From positions 130,159 to 194,158 of the forward strand of contig WAKB01000001.1 of NCBI GenBank assembly GCA_015523545.1: a stretch of 64,000 nucleotides of DNA, in the 5' to 3' direction. The stretch is from Candidatus Geothermarchaeota archaeon (GTDB taxonomy: Archaea > Thermoproteota > Nitrososphaeria > Geothermarchaeales > JDFR-13). A program made the translations under genes and the position numbers. Shown here piece by piece: positions 1 to 10,000 of the stretch (positions are counted from its first letter, which is position 1; the number at the start of each line of letters is the position of its first letter). A model generated the notes under the pieces. The model did not search any database. It was not told the origin of the DNA and worked only from the letters and a program-made list of their open reading frames with translations.

Positions 1-1089
1 CTCGTTAAGCCCAATCATCTCACGGTACGCATCATTGGTCAGGATCTCCGTCAACGTGGTGTATAGTGCTCTCAGGCTGAAGGGGTTGGCGTTATACGTG
101 CCCGCGTGTAGGACGCCCTGCTCCCTAATACTCTCGCTCGGCCCTATCAACGACATTATCTCGTCGATCCCACCTATCATGCTGATGACCGCCCCGCCGC
201 CAATAGCCTTGGCCGCTGTTATTATGTCCGGCTCCACACCAAAGATCTGGGCCGCGGTCGTCCTTCCAGCCCTGAAAGCTGTTTTCACCTCGTCGAAGAT
301 GAGGACCACGTCATACTCGTCGGCGATCCTCCTCAGCTTCTGTAGATAGTCGTTCTCCGGCTTGATTATACCGGCGTTCATCATCACGGGCTCGACAATT
401 ATGGCCGCTACATCGTCGCCCTCCTCCTCAAGGATGTCTATGAGAGGCTCCGTATCGTTGAAGGGCACCACCCTGACCAGCTCCTCCATCTTGTCTGGCA
501 CGCCGAGGGTCTCCAGGACGCTGACAGGCATCTTCCTAGGCCCGGCTAGCCCCCTGAAGGGCCATATGCTGAATAGGACGTTGTCATAGGTGCCGTGGTA
601 GCTCCCCTCAACCTTTATGATGATGTCCCTACCCGTGAATGCCCTGGCCAGCCTGATCGCGAACATCACGGCCTCGCTGCCGCTGTTGCTGAAGCGGAAC
701 ATGTCGACGTCTAAGATATCAGTGATCAGATCTGTAATCTCGTCTAGGAGGTAGTAGGGGAAGGTGTAGAGTATCCCCTCCTCGATCTGCCTATGAAGAG
801 CCTCGTTCAGCTTTGGATGGCTATGCCCAACTAGGAGCGTCCCATACCCCATGTTGAAGTCTAGGTACTCGTTGCCATCAACGTCCCATATCCTGCTCCC
901 CCTAGCCCTGGTGAAGTATATCGGGTATGGCGGGTAGTACCTCTGGTTACTGTTTACACCGTAGGGTATGTACTCCGAGACCTTCTCGAAGACCTCTCTA
1001 CTCCTCCTCGTCCTATCGAGGTAACGCCTAACCTCCTTCAGGGTCGAGGGTCCATAGTCTTCAAAATCGGCTAGGTAAGCCTCATACAT
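1..1089 (-). CDS. Class-III PLP aminotransferase (glutamate-1-semialdehyde aminotransferase-like), 3' end cut by window edge
   Basis: Reverse-strand reading from ATG at 1089: MYEAYLADFEDYGPSTLKEVRRYLDRTRRS...RIWDVDGNEYLDFNMGYGTLLVGHSHPKLNEAL...VLIFDEVKTAFR; open to the window edge, so absent from the ORF track. Confidence 0.8.
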   Translation of the reverse strand, partial: MYEAYLADFEDYGPSTLKEVRRYLDRTRRSREVFEKVSEYIPYGVNSNQRYYPPYPIYFTRARGSRIWDVDGNEYLDFNMGYGTLLVGHSHPKLNEALHRQIEEGILYTFPYYLLDEITDLITDILDVDMFRFSNSGSEAVMFAIRLARAFTGRDIIIKVEGSYHGTYDNVLFSIWPFRGLAGPRKMPVSVLETLGVPDKMEELVRVVPFNDTEPLIDILEEEGDDVAAIIVEPVMMNAGIIKPENDYLQKLRRIADEYDVVLIFDEVKTAFRAGRTTAAQIFGVEPDIITAAKAIGGGAVISMIGGIDEIMSLIGPSESIREQGVLHAGTYNANPFSLRALYTTLTEILTNDAYREMIGLNE

Positions 1090-1225
1090 AAGGAATATAC
1101 ACCCCAGTGCATACGAGGAGTGTCAAGCCGTTTCTCAATGGAGGGTCATCCGGCTCCACACTCAAACCTCCGTATGTATTAGGTTTCTACTGGCCGGGGT
1201 ATATAAAATATAGTGTATATCCAGG

Positions 1226-1501
1226 CTACCCACCCGCCGGAGGATGTAGAGCCACTACGTCCCCTTCACAAAGCTCTGTATCGACTCCTGAGAGTAGATC
1301 TATGTCCCGCCCATTAACGGTGACCCTGTGATATGGCGCTGGGCGTCCCTCCTCGATAACAAGGCCTCCTAGACCGGGGTAGATATCAATAAGCTTTTTT
1401 AGGAGATCCCCAACGGTGGAGCCCCTTGGAAGGTCTATAACGGTCTCCATCACACCAGTTGCCAGGTATGAGTATCCGTAGAGCCTGACTATGACCTTCA
1501 T
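1226..1501 (-). CDS. MoaD/ThiS-family sulfur carrier protein (beta-grasp)
   Basis: 91 aa, MKVIVRLYGYSYLATG...VNGRDIDLLSGVDTELCEGDVVALHPPAGG; C-terminal GG; directly downstream of AOR. Confidence 0.8.
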   Translation of the reverse strand: MKVIVRLYGYSYLATGVMETVIDLPRGSTVGDLLKKLIDIYPGLGGLVIEEGRPAPYHRVTVNGRDIDLLSGVDTELCEGDVVALHPPAGG

Positions 1502-1519
1502 AAATAGGTTGGGGAGGGG

Positions 1520-3400
1520 TTAGGCCGGATACTCCAGCTTCCTAGCCTCTTTCGTGAGGCGTAGGCTCCTAAGCTTACCCTTTCTAGGTATCCCGTTCTT
1601 GTCCCATCCCCTTAGCCTATAGTAGTCGTCCAGCATCTTCTCAAACTTCTCCCTGCCCAGCACCTTCCCTGCTGGTGGACCGCTCTTGAGAGGCTCGTTA
1701 AGTATCCTGTAGGGGACGTAGTCGTCCTTCCTTGTGAAACCCTCCCTCACGTTGAATAGTCTTATAAGGTTCCAGATCCTCTCGCCCCTCCAGCGTAGAT
1801 CCTCTACCGTCATGTCCCATCCGGTGGCCAGCTTTAGATACTTGGCCATCTCCTCATAGTTGATAGCTATGAAGTCGCACCAGACCATGCTCCACTTGAT
1901 CGTGTTGAGGTCCTGGAGCCTGATAACCACCTCTGCCTTGCCCTCCGGTGTGAATGGGTCTAGCTCTCCGAAGGCCTCCTCAGCGATGCTCCAAGCCCTC
2001 AGGTGGCAGGCACCCCTGTCGGCGGTTGCATATGCCAGTGCCATTGAGACGCTTCCACGTGGGTCATATGCTGGATACTCCAGACCCTTTGTCTCAATGG
2101 CGAATTTGTAGGCGTCTCCACCTACATATGCGGCTATGCCCTTTACACCCTCGGCCATGATGTCTCCGAAGCCTATCCTATGCGCCATCATCTTGATCAG
2201 CTCATACTCGGCCTCGGGGTCGCCGAACTTCGCCTCAACACCGTTTAGATCCTTCTTTGTTAAATAGCCCTTCTCATAGAGCTCCATCACGTAGCCCACG
2301 ATGTTCCCGGCGGAGATACTGTCCATACCCATGTCATCGAGTAGGGCGTTGAGGGATACGATGGCCTTGAAGTCGCCAACACCCGCTGACCCTCCTACCA
2401 TTGCTATAGTCTCATACTCAGGCCCGTCGATGTGGAACTCCCCCCACCTCGGATCCTTAACCTTCACCAGGTTCCTACATGCTATTGAGCATCTGTAGCA
2501 TGCAGCCTTACTAGTCCTGAACCTCTTTAGGACGTCGGCGGATATCTCCTCCCACTCCTCGAAGACGCCGTCCTGGAAGTTCCTTGTCGGGAATACACCC
2601 ACGTTGTTGCTCCACTCGACAATCGAGGGGGTACCACCGTTCTTGGCCCAGGCATACTCCTCGCTGAAGATCTTCTCCTTTATATACCACCTGTTATACT
2701 CGTTGAAGCCGTCCGGATCCGCCAGCTCGAACCTCGGGTTCTTGGGATCGGCGGAGATCACAACAGCCTTCAGGTTCTTACTACCCATGACCGCTCCTAC
2801 ACCGCCCCTAGCATGTATATGGTGCTTATCAACCACTACCCCAGCGATCTTAACCAGGTTCTCACCAGCCGGGCCTATAGCAGCGACCTTTGCATCCTTG
2901 TCACCAACCTCCTCCCTTAGAGCCTCCTCAGTGGCGAAGACCCCCCATCCCCAGTATTGGGAGGCGTCTCGGAAGTGGAACTTCCCATCGTGATCAACAT
3001 AGATGTATGTCGGCTTCTCAGCCCTACCCATGAATACGATGGCGTCAAAACCGGCTATCTTCATGTAGCTGGTGAAGAAGCCACCACCATTACTGTCGTT
3101 GAAGGTGCCTGTAGCAGGGGACTTCGTAGCTATCACGCCCCTGGCGGAGGCGGGTGCACCGGTCCCTGTGAGGGGGCCGACGGCGAATACAAGGATGTTT
3201 GCTGGGGAGAGGGGGTCTATCCTAGGAGGGAGCATATCGTAGAGCAGCTTAGCTGCCAGCCCCTTACCCCCTATATACTCCTTTAGGAGGCTCTCCCTAG
3301 GCTTCCTGATCTTCACCTTCCTCCTTGTAAGGTCTACATAGGCGATCCTGTTGCCATAGCCATATGCCATGATCCCACCAGGAGTATAACCTATTCTCAA
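1520..3400 (-). CDS. Aldehyde ferredoxin oxidoreductase (tungstopterin), paralog 1; probable start M11 (about 3370)
   Basis: AOR family motifs GGKGLAAKLLYDMLPP, GPLTGTGAPASARGVIATKSP, CYRCSIAC and a downstream Cys (VWCDF) for the 4Fe-4S cluster. Confidence 0.93.
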   Translation of the reverse strand: MRIGYTPGGIMAYGYGNRIAYVDLTRRKVKIRKPRESLLKEYIGGKGLAAKLLYDMLPPRIDPLSPANILVFAVGPLTGTGAPASARGVIATKSPATGTFNDSNGGGFFTSYMKIAGFDAIVFMGRAEKPTYIYVDHDGKFHFRDASQYWGWGVFATEEALREEVGDKDAKVAAIGPAGENLVKIAGVVVDKHHIHARGGVGAVMGSKNLKAVVISADPKNPRFELADPDGFNEYNRWYIKEKIFSEEYAWAKNGGTPSIVEWSNNVGVFPTRNFQDGVFEEWEEISADVLKRFRTSKAACYRCSIACRNLVKVKDPRWGEFHIDGPEYETIAMVGGSAGVGDFKAIVSLNALLDDMGMDSISAGNIVGYVMELYEKGYLTKKDLNGVEAKFGDPEAEYELIKMMAHRIGFGDIMAEGVKGIAAYVGGDAYKFAIETKGLEYPAYDPRGSVSMALAYATADRGACHLRAWSIAEEAFGELDPFTPEGKAEVVIRLQDLNTIKWSMVWCDFIAINYEEMAKYLKLATGWDMTVEDLRWRGERIWNLIRLFNVREGFTRKDDYVPYRILNEPLKSGPPAGKVLGREKFEKMLDDYYRLRGWDKNGIPRKGKLRSLRLTKEARKLEYPA

Positions 3401-3453
3401 TAGAGTAGGGAGGGACGTATTTTAGCCCCTATATATAGGGGGCTAGGTAGTGG

Positions 3454-3966
3454 TCAATGCTTATGCCCACGGTACACCCTTATCAGGTGGTCAGCCTCGG
3501 GGAGTATAAGCCTCTCTATACATAGCTCGACAGCCTTTGGGGAGCCGGGTATTGCATATACTAGGACACCCTTGATGAATCCTGCTGTGGCCCTAGACGC
3601 CATGGCCCTTGCCCCGATCTCCTTCTCACTATAAAGCGTATATAGGGTGTTGAAACCAGTGATCTCCTTCTCAAACATCTTCCTCAGCGTCTCATAGGTA
3701 TAGTCGTCCTTAGCCACCCCAGTCCCACCTATGAATACCAGTATGTTGTATGACTCCCTCCTAGCCATATCCACTGTCCGCCTAATCATGTCTGGATCGT
3801 CCCTGATCAATACCCGCTTAACCTCCCTATACCCAGCCCTCCTGAAGAGCTTCTCCGCCAGGTCGCCCGAGACGTCCTCTATCCTCTCCCCCTCCATCAA
3901 CTTGTCATACCTACTGGTGCTCACCGTCGCTATGAGCACCCGATGCATGGGTCGCTCCCCCTCCAC
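3454..3966 (-). CDS. moaB: MoaB/Mog-type molybdopterin biosynthesis protein
   Basis: IGGTGVAKDDYTYETL, AIPGSPKAVELCIERLILPEADHLI. Confidence 0.85.
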   Translation of the reverse strand: MEGERPMHRVLIATVSTSRYDKLMEGERIEDVSGDLAEKLFRRAGYREVKRVLIRDDPDMIRRTVDMARRESYNILVFIGGTGVAKDDYTYETLRKMFEKEITGFNTLYTLYSEKEIGARAMASRATAGFIKGVLVYAIPGSPKAVELCIERLILPEADHLIRVYRGHKH

Positions 3967-3976
3967 AGGGGGCCAC

Positions 3977-4471
3977 CTACCTAGGCATCTTCTTCTTATA
4001 GACCACCTCTACACCCTCTATCCTAGTGTCGGGATAGTTACCAGTCTCGTCCTTCTCATACTGCTTAACCATGTCCCATATACAGAGGAGCGCGGCGGCC
4101 ACACCCGTCAGGGCCTCCATCTCCACGCCGGTCTGCTCAATACTCTTGACCCTGACCCAGACATCGACATACTCATCGCCAAGCTCGTGGCCCACCTCTA
4201 CACCAGTGATCTTGATGGGGTGGCAGTATGGGAGTATATCAGGGGTCTTCTTCACAGCGTTTATAGCCGCGACCTTAGACGACTCGATGACATCCCCCTT
4301 CTCAACCTTACCAGCCTTGATCCTCTCAACAGTCTCCCTCCTAAGGACTATCCTACCCCTAGCCTCGGCCTCCCTATATACAAACTCCTTCTTAGTTATG
4401 TCGACCATCCCGGGCATCAGGGGCACCACCCAAATATAGTGTATAGACACGATATTAACGGTTCCAGCCAT
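3977..4471 (-). CDS. moaC: Cyclic pyranopterin monophosphate synthase MoaC; likely starts near 4417
   Basis: MVDITKKEFVYREAEARGRI...LPYCHPIKITGVEV...GVEMEALTGVAAALLCIWDMVKQYEK. Confidence 0.93.
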   Translation of the reverse strand: MAGTVNIVSIHYIWVVPLMPGMVDITKKEFVYREAEARGRIVLRRETVERIKAGKVEKGDVIESSKVAAINAVKKTPDILPYCHPIKITGVEVGHELGDEYVDVWVRVKSIEQTGVEMEALTGVAAALLCIWDMVKQYEKDETGNYPDTRIEGVEVVYKKKMPR

Positions 4472-4526
4472 GGGATGAGGGATATATTACCAGAGGGGGC
4501 AGACCTACTTATAATGTGGATCCAGG

Positions 4527-6143
4527 ATGGCGAAATACATCTTCGTGACAGGCGGCGTCCTCTCAAGCGTAGGTAAGGGGATAACAACAGCCTCGATAGC
4601 CAAGCTTATACAGGCCAGGGGATATAGTGTAACCGCTGTGAAGATAGACCCCTACATCAACGTAGACGCGGGTACGATGAACCCCTATATGCATGGAGAG
4701 GTCTTCGTCACAGACGATGGGGGAGAGACGGACCTAGACATCGGGCATTACGAGAGATTCCTAGGGAAGGACTTGGGAAAGCACAACAACATCACGACTG
4801 GGAAGGTCTATCTAAACGTGATAGAGAGGGAGAGGAGGGGTGACTACCTAGGCAAATGTGTCCAGATCATACCCCACATAACCGACGAGATAAAACGGCT
4901 GATCAGGGAGGCGGTCAGGAAGGACGGGGCGGACATAGGGATAGTCGAGATAGGCGGCACCGTAGGAGATATAGAGGGCCTCCCATTCCTCGAGGCTATT
5001 AGGCAGATGAGGTTTGAGTATGGCTCTGAGAACACCTTCTTCATCCATGTCGGGCTAGTACCCATACTCGACACGACGGGTGAGCAGAAGACGAAGCCCC
5101 TCCAGCACAGTATACAGGAGCTTAGACGTATAGGTATACAGCCCGACATGGTGATAGCCAGGTCGAGGAAGAAGCTCCTGAAGGAGACGGTGGCTAAGAT
5201 CGCGCTCTACGGCAACGTCCCCGAGGAGATGGTTATATCATCCCATGACGTGGAGACGGTGTATGAAGTACCACTCCTCCTGGAGAAGCAGGGCGTATCC
5301 AGCAAGATACTTGGGAGGCTAGGCCTAGAGGATGGAGAGCCGGACCTAAGCGACCTGGAGGCATATGTGAACCGTTGGAAAAGGCTCTCAAAGACGGTTA
5401 GCATCGGGATGATAGGGAAGTATACCAAGCTGAGGGACAGCTACATAAGCATAGTCGAGGCGATAAAACACGCGGCTACACAGGTGGGGGCAAAGCCTGA
5501 GCTCCACTGGCTAGAATCCACAGATATTGAGAGGGACAGGGCGGACCTAGAAGGGTTCATAGAAGAGATAGAGGGAGCCGTCATACTACCAGGATTCGGG
5601 AGGAGGGGCGCCGAGGGTAAGATAATGGCTCTAAACGCCCTAAGGGAAGGTGGGAAGCCCACACTAGGCATATGCTTCGGCTTCCAGCTAATGGTGGTGG
5701 AGTACGCCAGGAACGTGGCAGGCCTCAAAGGAGCCAACAGTACGGAGATAGACCCATCGACCCCACACCCAGTCATAGACCTGATGGAGGAGCAGAGGAA
5801 GATGGATAGGCTGGGCGGAACCATGAGGCTAGGTGGATACGACATAGACCTGGTTGAGAACACACTTGTCTATAGCCTATATGGAAGGAAGAGGGTGAGG
5901 GAGAGGCATAGACACAGGTATGAGGTAAACCCGAGATACTGGGACAGGATATTCGTCGACGGCCTCATACCGGCTGGATACAGCTTCGACGGAAGGGTAG
6001 AGTTCATCGAGCTGGAGGAGGAGCAGCACCCCTTCTACATAGGTACACAGGCCCACCCAGAGTTCAGGTCTAGATACAACAACCCAGCCCCACTCTTCAT
6101 CGGACTCTTGAGGGCCTCGTTGAAAAAGGCGATAAAGGTATAG
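4527..6143 (+). CDS. pyrG: CTP synthase
   Basis: [28 protein letters not shown]; glutaminase [17 protein letters not shown]. Confidence 0.98.
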   Translation: MAKYIFVTGGVLSSVGKGITTASIAKLIQARGYSVTAVKIDPYINVDAGTMNPYMHGEVFVTDDGGETDLDIGHYERFLGKDLGKHNNITTGKVYLNVIERERRGDYLGKCVQIIPHITDEIKRLIREAVRKDGADIGIVEIGGTVGDIEGLPFLEAIRQMRFEYGSENTFFIHVGLVPILDTTGEQKTKPLQHSIQELRRIGIQPDMVIARSRKKLLKETVAKIALYGNVPEEMVISSHDVETVYEVPLLLEKQGVSSKILGRLGLEDGEPDLSDLEAYVNRWKRLSKTVSIGMIGKYTKLRDSYISIVEAIKHAATQVGAKPELHWLESTDIERDRADLEGFIEEIEGAVILPGFGRRGAEGKIMALNALREGGKPTLGICFGFQLMVVEYARNVAGLKGANSTEIDPSTPHPVIDLMEEQRKMDRLGGTMRLGGYDIDLVENTLVYSLYGRKRVRERHRHRYEVNPRYWDRIFVDGLIPAGYSFDGRVEFIELEEEQHPFYIGTQAHPEFRSRYNNPAPLFIGLLRASLKKAIKV

Positions 6144-6183
6144 TCCATACTTTCACCGGGGTTTTAAAACCCGCCCATAGAAT

Positions 6184-6195
6184 CAATATATATTG
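6184..6195 (+). promoter_or_regulatory. Putative TATA-box region of the endonuclease V gene
   Basis: CAATATATATTG about 20-28 nt upstream of ATG 6212. Confidence 0.4.
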
Positions 6196-6211
6196 GTTTA
6201 AAGGTGGTACA

Positions 6212-6877
6212 ATGCGGTTTGACGTGGAGAAGGCGAAGAATGTCCAGACCCTCCTAGCCCCAAGAATAGTCGAGAGAGACATGTTCGTCTACCCCCCTAG
6301 AAACGTAGCCGGTGTAGACGTGGCATACCTAGAGGACTATGCGATAGGGGCGGCAGTCCTCATGGACTACGAGGGGCTATACGTAATAGAGACGGCGGTG
6401 GCGGCTGTAAAGGTGGATATACCCTATGTACCTACGCTCCTAGCATTTAGAGAGATACCTGCAATGGCTAAGGCCGTTAAGAGGCTTAAGTCTAGGCCCG
6501 ATGTACTACTTGTAGATGCACATGGGAAGATCCATCCGAGGAGGCTGGGGGCAGCCTCACATCTAGGGCTTATCCTAGGGATACCCACTATTGGAGTGGC
6601 TAAGAAGCATCTATATGGGAGAGACATGGGAGGCAACATCGTAAACGGCAACGAGATCCTGGGGAGGAAGCTGGATAGGGGTATCTATGTAAGCGTGGGA
6701 CACATGGTCTCGCTAGACACAGCCGTGAAGATCGTAGAGAAGCTGCGCCTATACAGCCTACCTGAGCCGGTCAGGAGGGCCCATAAACTAGCCGACAAGG
6801 TAAAGAATATGGTTAAGCTTGGAGAGCTAGACCTAGATAAGATTATGAATGAGGGGCTCAACGGGGTCTTCTCCTAG
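6212..6877 (+). CDS. nfi: Endonuclease V
   Basis: RNVAGVDVAYLED, LLVDAHGKIHPRRLGAASHLGLILGIPTIGVAKKHLYG. Confidence 0.95.
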   Translation: MRFDVEKAKNVQTLLAPRIVERDMFVYPPRNVAGVDVAYLEDYAIGAAVLMDYEGLYVIETAVAAVKVDIPYVPTLLAFREIPAMAKAVKRLKSRPDVLLVDAHGKIHPRRLGAASHLGLILGIPTIGVAKKHLYGRDMGGNIVNGNEILGRKLDRGIYVSVGHMVSLDTAVKIVEKLRLYSLPEPVRRAHKLADKVKNMVKLGELDLDKIMNEGLNGVFS

Positions 6878-7382
6878 TGAATGGCAGGGCTAGGCTCTTC
6901 AACCCCCTATACCTACCCCTATAGGGCCTATCACTGGGGGTAGCGGCCCTAAGTAGTACTAGGTGGAGAATCCTCTCACCCCTCCTAAGCACGACGTCTA
7001 GATTCGTGGGGTATAGAGCCACCGTCAACCTCCCCTCATAGCCAGCGTCCACCACCGTCGGAGCTATGAAGACGCCTAGCCTGGCATAGCTACTCCTAAT
7101 CTCGATCAGGCCCACAACGTCCTCGGGGAGTGAGACATACTCCATCGTAGATATCAGCGTCAATACGCCACGCCTCAGGATGAGCTCGTCGGAGGAACCC
7201 ATATCAAAGAAATCCTCGGGATCAGACTCACCAGGCCTGAATAGCCCCTCCCTAGCCAGTGCATACTCGCCTGAGAACCTCAGGTCAAGGCCATTCTCCC
7301 TTACCGTGTCCTCCCCCAGGGGCTCGATCTTAAGCCTCCCCTCCCTGATAAGCCTCTCTATATCTGTGGAGCTCAGTATCAA
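6858..7382 (-). CDS. dcd: dCTP deaminase
   Basis: MILSSTDIERLIREGRLKIEP...IEIRSSYARLGVFIAPTVVDAGYEGRLTVAL. Confidence 0.92.
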   Translation of the reverse strand: MILSSTDIERLIREGRLKIEPLGEDTVRENGLDLRFSGEYALAREGLFRPGESDPEDFFDMGSSDELILRRGVLTLISTMEYVSLPEDVVGLIEIRSSYARLGVFIAPTVVDAGYEGRLTVALYPTNLDVVLRRGERILHLVLLRAATPSDRPYRGRYRGLKSLALPFTRRRPR

Positions 7383-8773
7383 GGCTTTCCACCAGGGATT
7401 TTCCTAGGCTCGAGATACTCCTTGTCATAACCCATCGCGTCGAGATACTTCCTGAGGACAGGCGGTATCCTAACCCTCCCATCCCCCTCCTGGAAGTTCT
7501 CGATGATAGCGGTTATAGTCCTCTGCATAGCCATCGCTGTACCGTTAAGGGTATGGACATATCCCTTTATCTCCTTACCCCTCTCTACGGCATACCTGAT
7601 GTTCAGCCTGTAGGACTGCCAGTCTGTACAGTTACTGGCCGAGCATAGCTCCCTATACCTGAGCTGCGCGGGCATCCAGGCCTCAAGGTCATACTGCTTA
7701 ATAGCCAGCCTATTCATGTCGCCACTAGCAAGCACCACTACCTGATAGGGTATCCCCAGACCCCTGTAGAGCTCCTCCTCATTCCTTATAAGCTCCTCAT
7801 GGAGCTCCTCACTCTGACCCGGCTCGCAGAATATGAACTGCTCCACCTTGTTGAACTGGTGGACCCTGAAGATACCCTTAGTATCCTTCCCATGGGCCCC
7901 GGCCTCCCTCCTGAAGCATGGGCTCCACCCAGCAAGCTTTATAGGGAGCTCCCTAGTCTCAAGGACCTCGTCCATGTAGAGCCCGGCTATCGACTGCTCA
8001 CTAGTCGCTATGAGGTAGAGATCCTCGTCACAGACCTTGTAGAGCATCTCCTCAAACGCCTCGAAGAAGGCGGCCCCCTCCATAACCCTCCTCCTAATCA
8101 TGTAGGGCGGCTCGACAGGGATGTAGCCCCTCTTGACGAGGAACTCCATAGTATACATGGTGAGGGCCAGCTCGAGGATTACAAGGTCATTGAAGAGGTA
8201 GTAGAAGCGGGAGCCACTCGCCCTCCCAGCCCTGATAATATCCACATAGCCCATCTCCTCACCCCAGTCCGCATGGCCAATAGGCCTGAAGTCTATAACC
8301 TCCGGCTCAACATCGGGGAACAGCTCCCCAAACCTGTCGAGATCCTCTCTATATACACGGGGCCTACCCCATCGCCTAACAACCCTGTTCCCACTCTCAT
8401 CCTCAGCCACAGGGACGTCAGGAGCGACTAGGTTGGGTATCCTATTGAGTACAGACCTATACTCCCTATCTATCTTGGCTATCCTCTCCTCCAGGCTACG
8501 TATCTCCCCATCGATCATCCTCGACTCCTCGATCAAGGCCTTCCTCTCATCCTGGCCAGCCTTGGGAATCCTCTTGGTGAGGCTGTTCTTATATGCCCTA
8601 AGCTCCTCGAGAGACCTCTGGAGCGCCTTCCTAGTCCTGAGAAGTCTCTCAGCCCTATAGGCGAGGGACTTATCCATAAACCTCTTCTCCAGACTCTCGA
8701 TCAATAGGCTGGGCATATTCTCAAGTACATACTCGATACTGTACTTCTTACCGACCTCTGACCAGTCAAGCAT
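7379..8773 (-). CDS. serS: Seryl-tRNA synthetase
   Basis: Class II motifs: PPYMIRRRVMEGAAFFEAFEE, CFRREAGAHGKDTKGIFRVHQFNKVEQFIFC, LNGTAMAMQRTITAIIENFQ. Confidence 0.97.
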   Translation of the reverse strand: MLDWSEVGKKYSIEYVLENMPSLLIESLEKRFMDKSLAYRAERLLRTRKALQRSLEELRAYKNSLTKRIPKAGQDERKALIEESRMIDGEIRSLEERIAKIDREYRSVLNRIPNLVAPDVPVAEDESGNRVVRRWGRPRVYREDLDRFGELFPDVEPEVIDFRPIGHADWGEEMGYVDIIRAGRASGSRFYYLFNDLVILELALTMYTMEFLVKRGYIPVEPPYMIRRRVMEGAAFFEAFEEMLYKVCDEDLYLIATSEQSIAGLYMDEVLETRELPIKLAGWSPCFRREAGAHGKDTKGIFRVHQFNKVEQFIFCEPGQSEELHEELIRNEEELYRGLGIPYQVVVLASGDMNRLAIKQYDLEAWMPAQLRYRELCSASNCTDWQSYRLNIRYAVERGKEIKGYVHTLNGTAMAMQRTITAIIENFQEGDGRVRIPPVLRKYLDAMGYDKEYLEPRKIPGGKP

Positions 8774-8878
8774 GGCTCAACACCGGGGGACGGAATAATC
8801 AATATATCACACTAGCCATGTATTAATGGCCAGTCCATAGGTAGCCAACTATATAATCCACACATCCCAATAAGGGTT

Positions 8879-10000
8879 GTGATGAGCCAGGAGCCTCCGC
8901 ACTACCGCGTCTCACGGATAGCTAAAGAGCTAGAGGCCAGCGGCAGGGACGTTATACACATGGAGATCGGGGATCCCGAGCTGGATACAGATCCCAGGAT
9001 AGTGGATGCGATGTGTAGAGCCGCTAGGGAGGGTCATACCCACTACGCCCCTACAAGGGGTGTAAAGCCCCTACTAGAGAGGCTGGTAGGCTATATGGAG
9101 AGGTTCATAAAGCCCGGGTTCGACCTATCGATAGACAACATAGTAGTCACGCCGGGAAGCAAGGTAGCTATATACACTGCTCTACGCCTACTCAGGCCCA
9201 GGAAGATCTTCGTGGTAGAGCCGATGTGGGGCCTATACCACAGCTTCGCCTCCGAGATGGGGATAGAGATTGTACACATACCTACAAGGATGGAGGATGG
9301 ATGGGAGCTGAGGACCGAGATCAATGGGGTGGAGAAGGGAGACGTGATAGCCGTCGTGAATCCGAACAATCCTACCGGGACGATCCTCAGCAGAGAATCT
9401 ATATCCAACATCCTGGAGACAGCCAGGGAGGCAGACGCATACATCCTTGCCGACGAGGTATACTTCGACCTGATCTACAGGGGGTCGATGACCAGCTTCC
9501 TATCCATGGATTACGACAGGGTACTGGCCTTCTACACCTTCTCAAAAAACTTCGTCATGTCAGGCTTCAGGGTGGGCTGGGTAGTAAGCCCGAGCAAGGA
9601 TCTGGCCAACAACTTCCTAAACAGGCTGAGACTCATAGTCGGGGGGCCGCCACCCTTCTCACAATACGGGGCGGCAGAGGCATTAACACTCATGGATGTA
9701 CTGGAGAAGAATAGGAGGTTCTACATGGAGACCCTACAATACTCTGTGGAGAGGCTTAGAGAGATGGGTTTCAGGTTTGTAGAGCCGAGCGCCGGGATGT
9801 ACATCTTCGCTGAGCCACCAGTGGAGGAGATGAATGGGGTGGAGTTTACATATAGACTCTTGGAGGAGGAGGCGGTTGCAGTGGCGCCGGGCACAGGGTT
9901 CGGCGACTACCCCGGATATGTAAGGTTCACCACCTCTCTTAGAATGGAGAGGCTGGAAGAGGCGTTTAACAGGATAGAGAGGTTCCTAGAGAGGCGCTAG
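8879..10000 (+). CDS. Class I/II aminotransferase (aspartate aminotransferase-like)
   Basis: HMEIGDPELDTDPRIVDAM, VVNPNNPTGTILS, ILADEVYFDLIY, FYTFSKNFVMSGFRVGW. Confidence 0.9.
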   Translation: MMSQEPPHYRVSRIAKELEASGRDVIHMEIGDPELDTDPRIVDAMCRAAREGHTHYAPTRGVKPLLERLVGYMERFIKPGFDLSIDNIVVTPGSKVAIYTALRLLRPRKIFVVEPMWGLYHSFASEMGIEIVHIPTRMEDGWELRTEINGVEKGDVIAVVNPNNPTGTILSRESISNILETAREADAYILADEVYFDLIYRGSMTSFLSMDYDRVLAFYTFSKNFVMSGFRVGWVVSPSKDLANNFLNRLRLIVGGPPPFSQYGAAEALTLMDVLEKNRRFYMETLQYSVERLREMGFRFVEPSAGMYIFAEPPVEEMNGVEFTYRLLEEEAVAVAPGTGFGDYPGYVRFTTSLRMERLEEAFNRIERFLERR

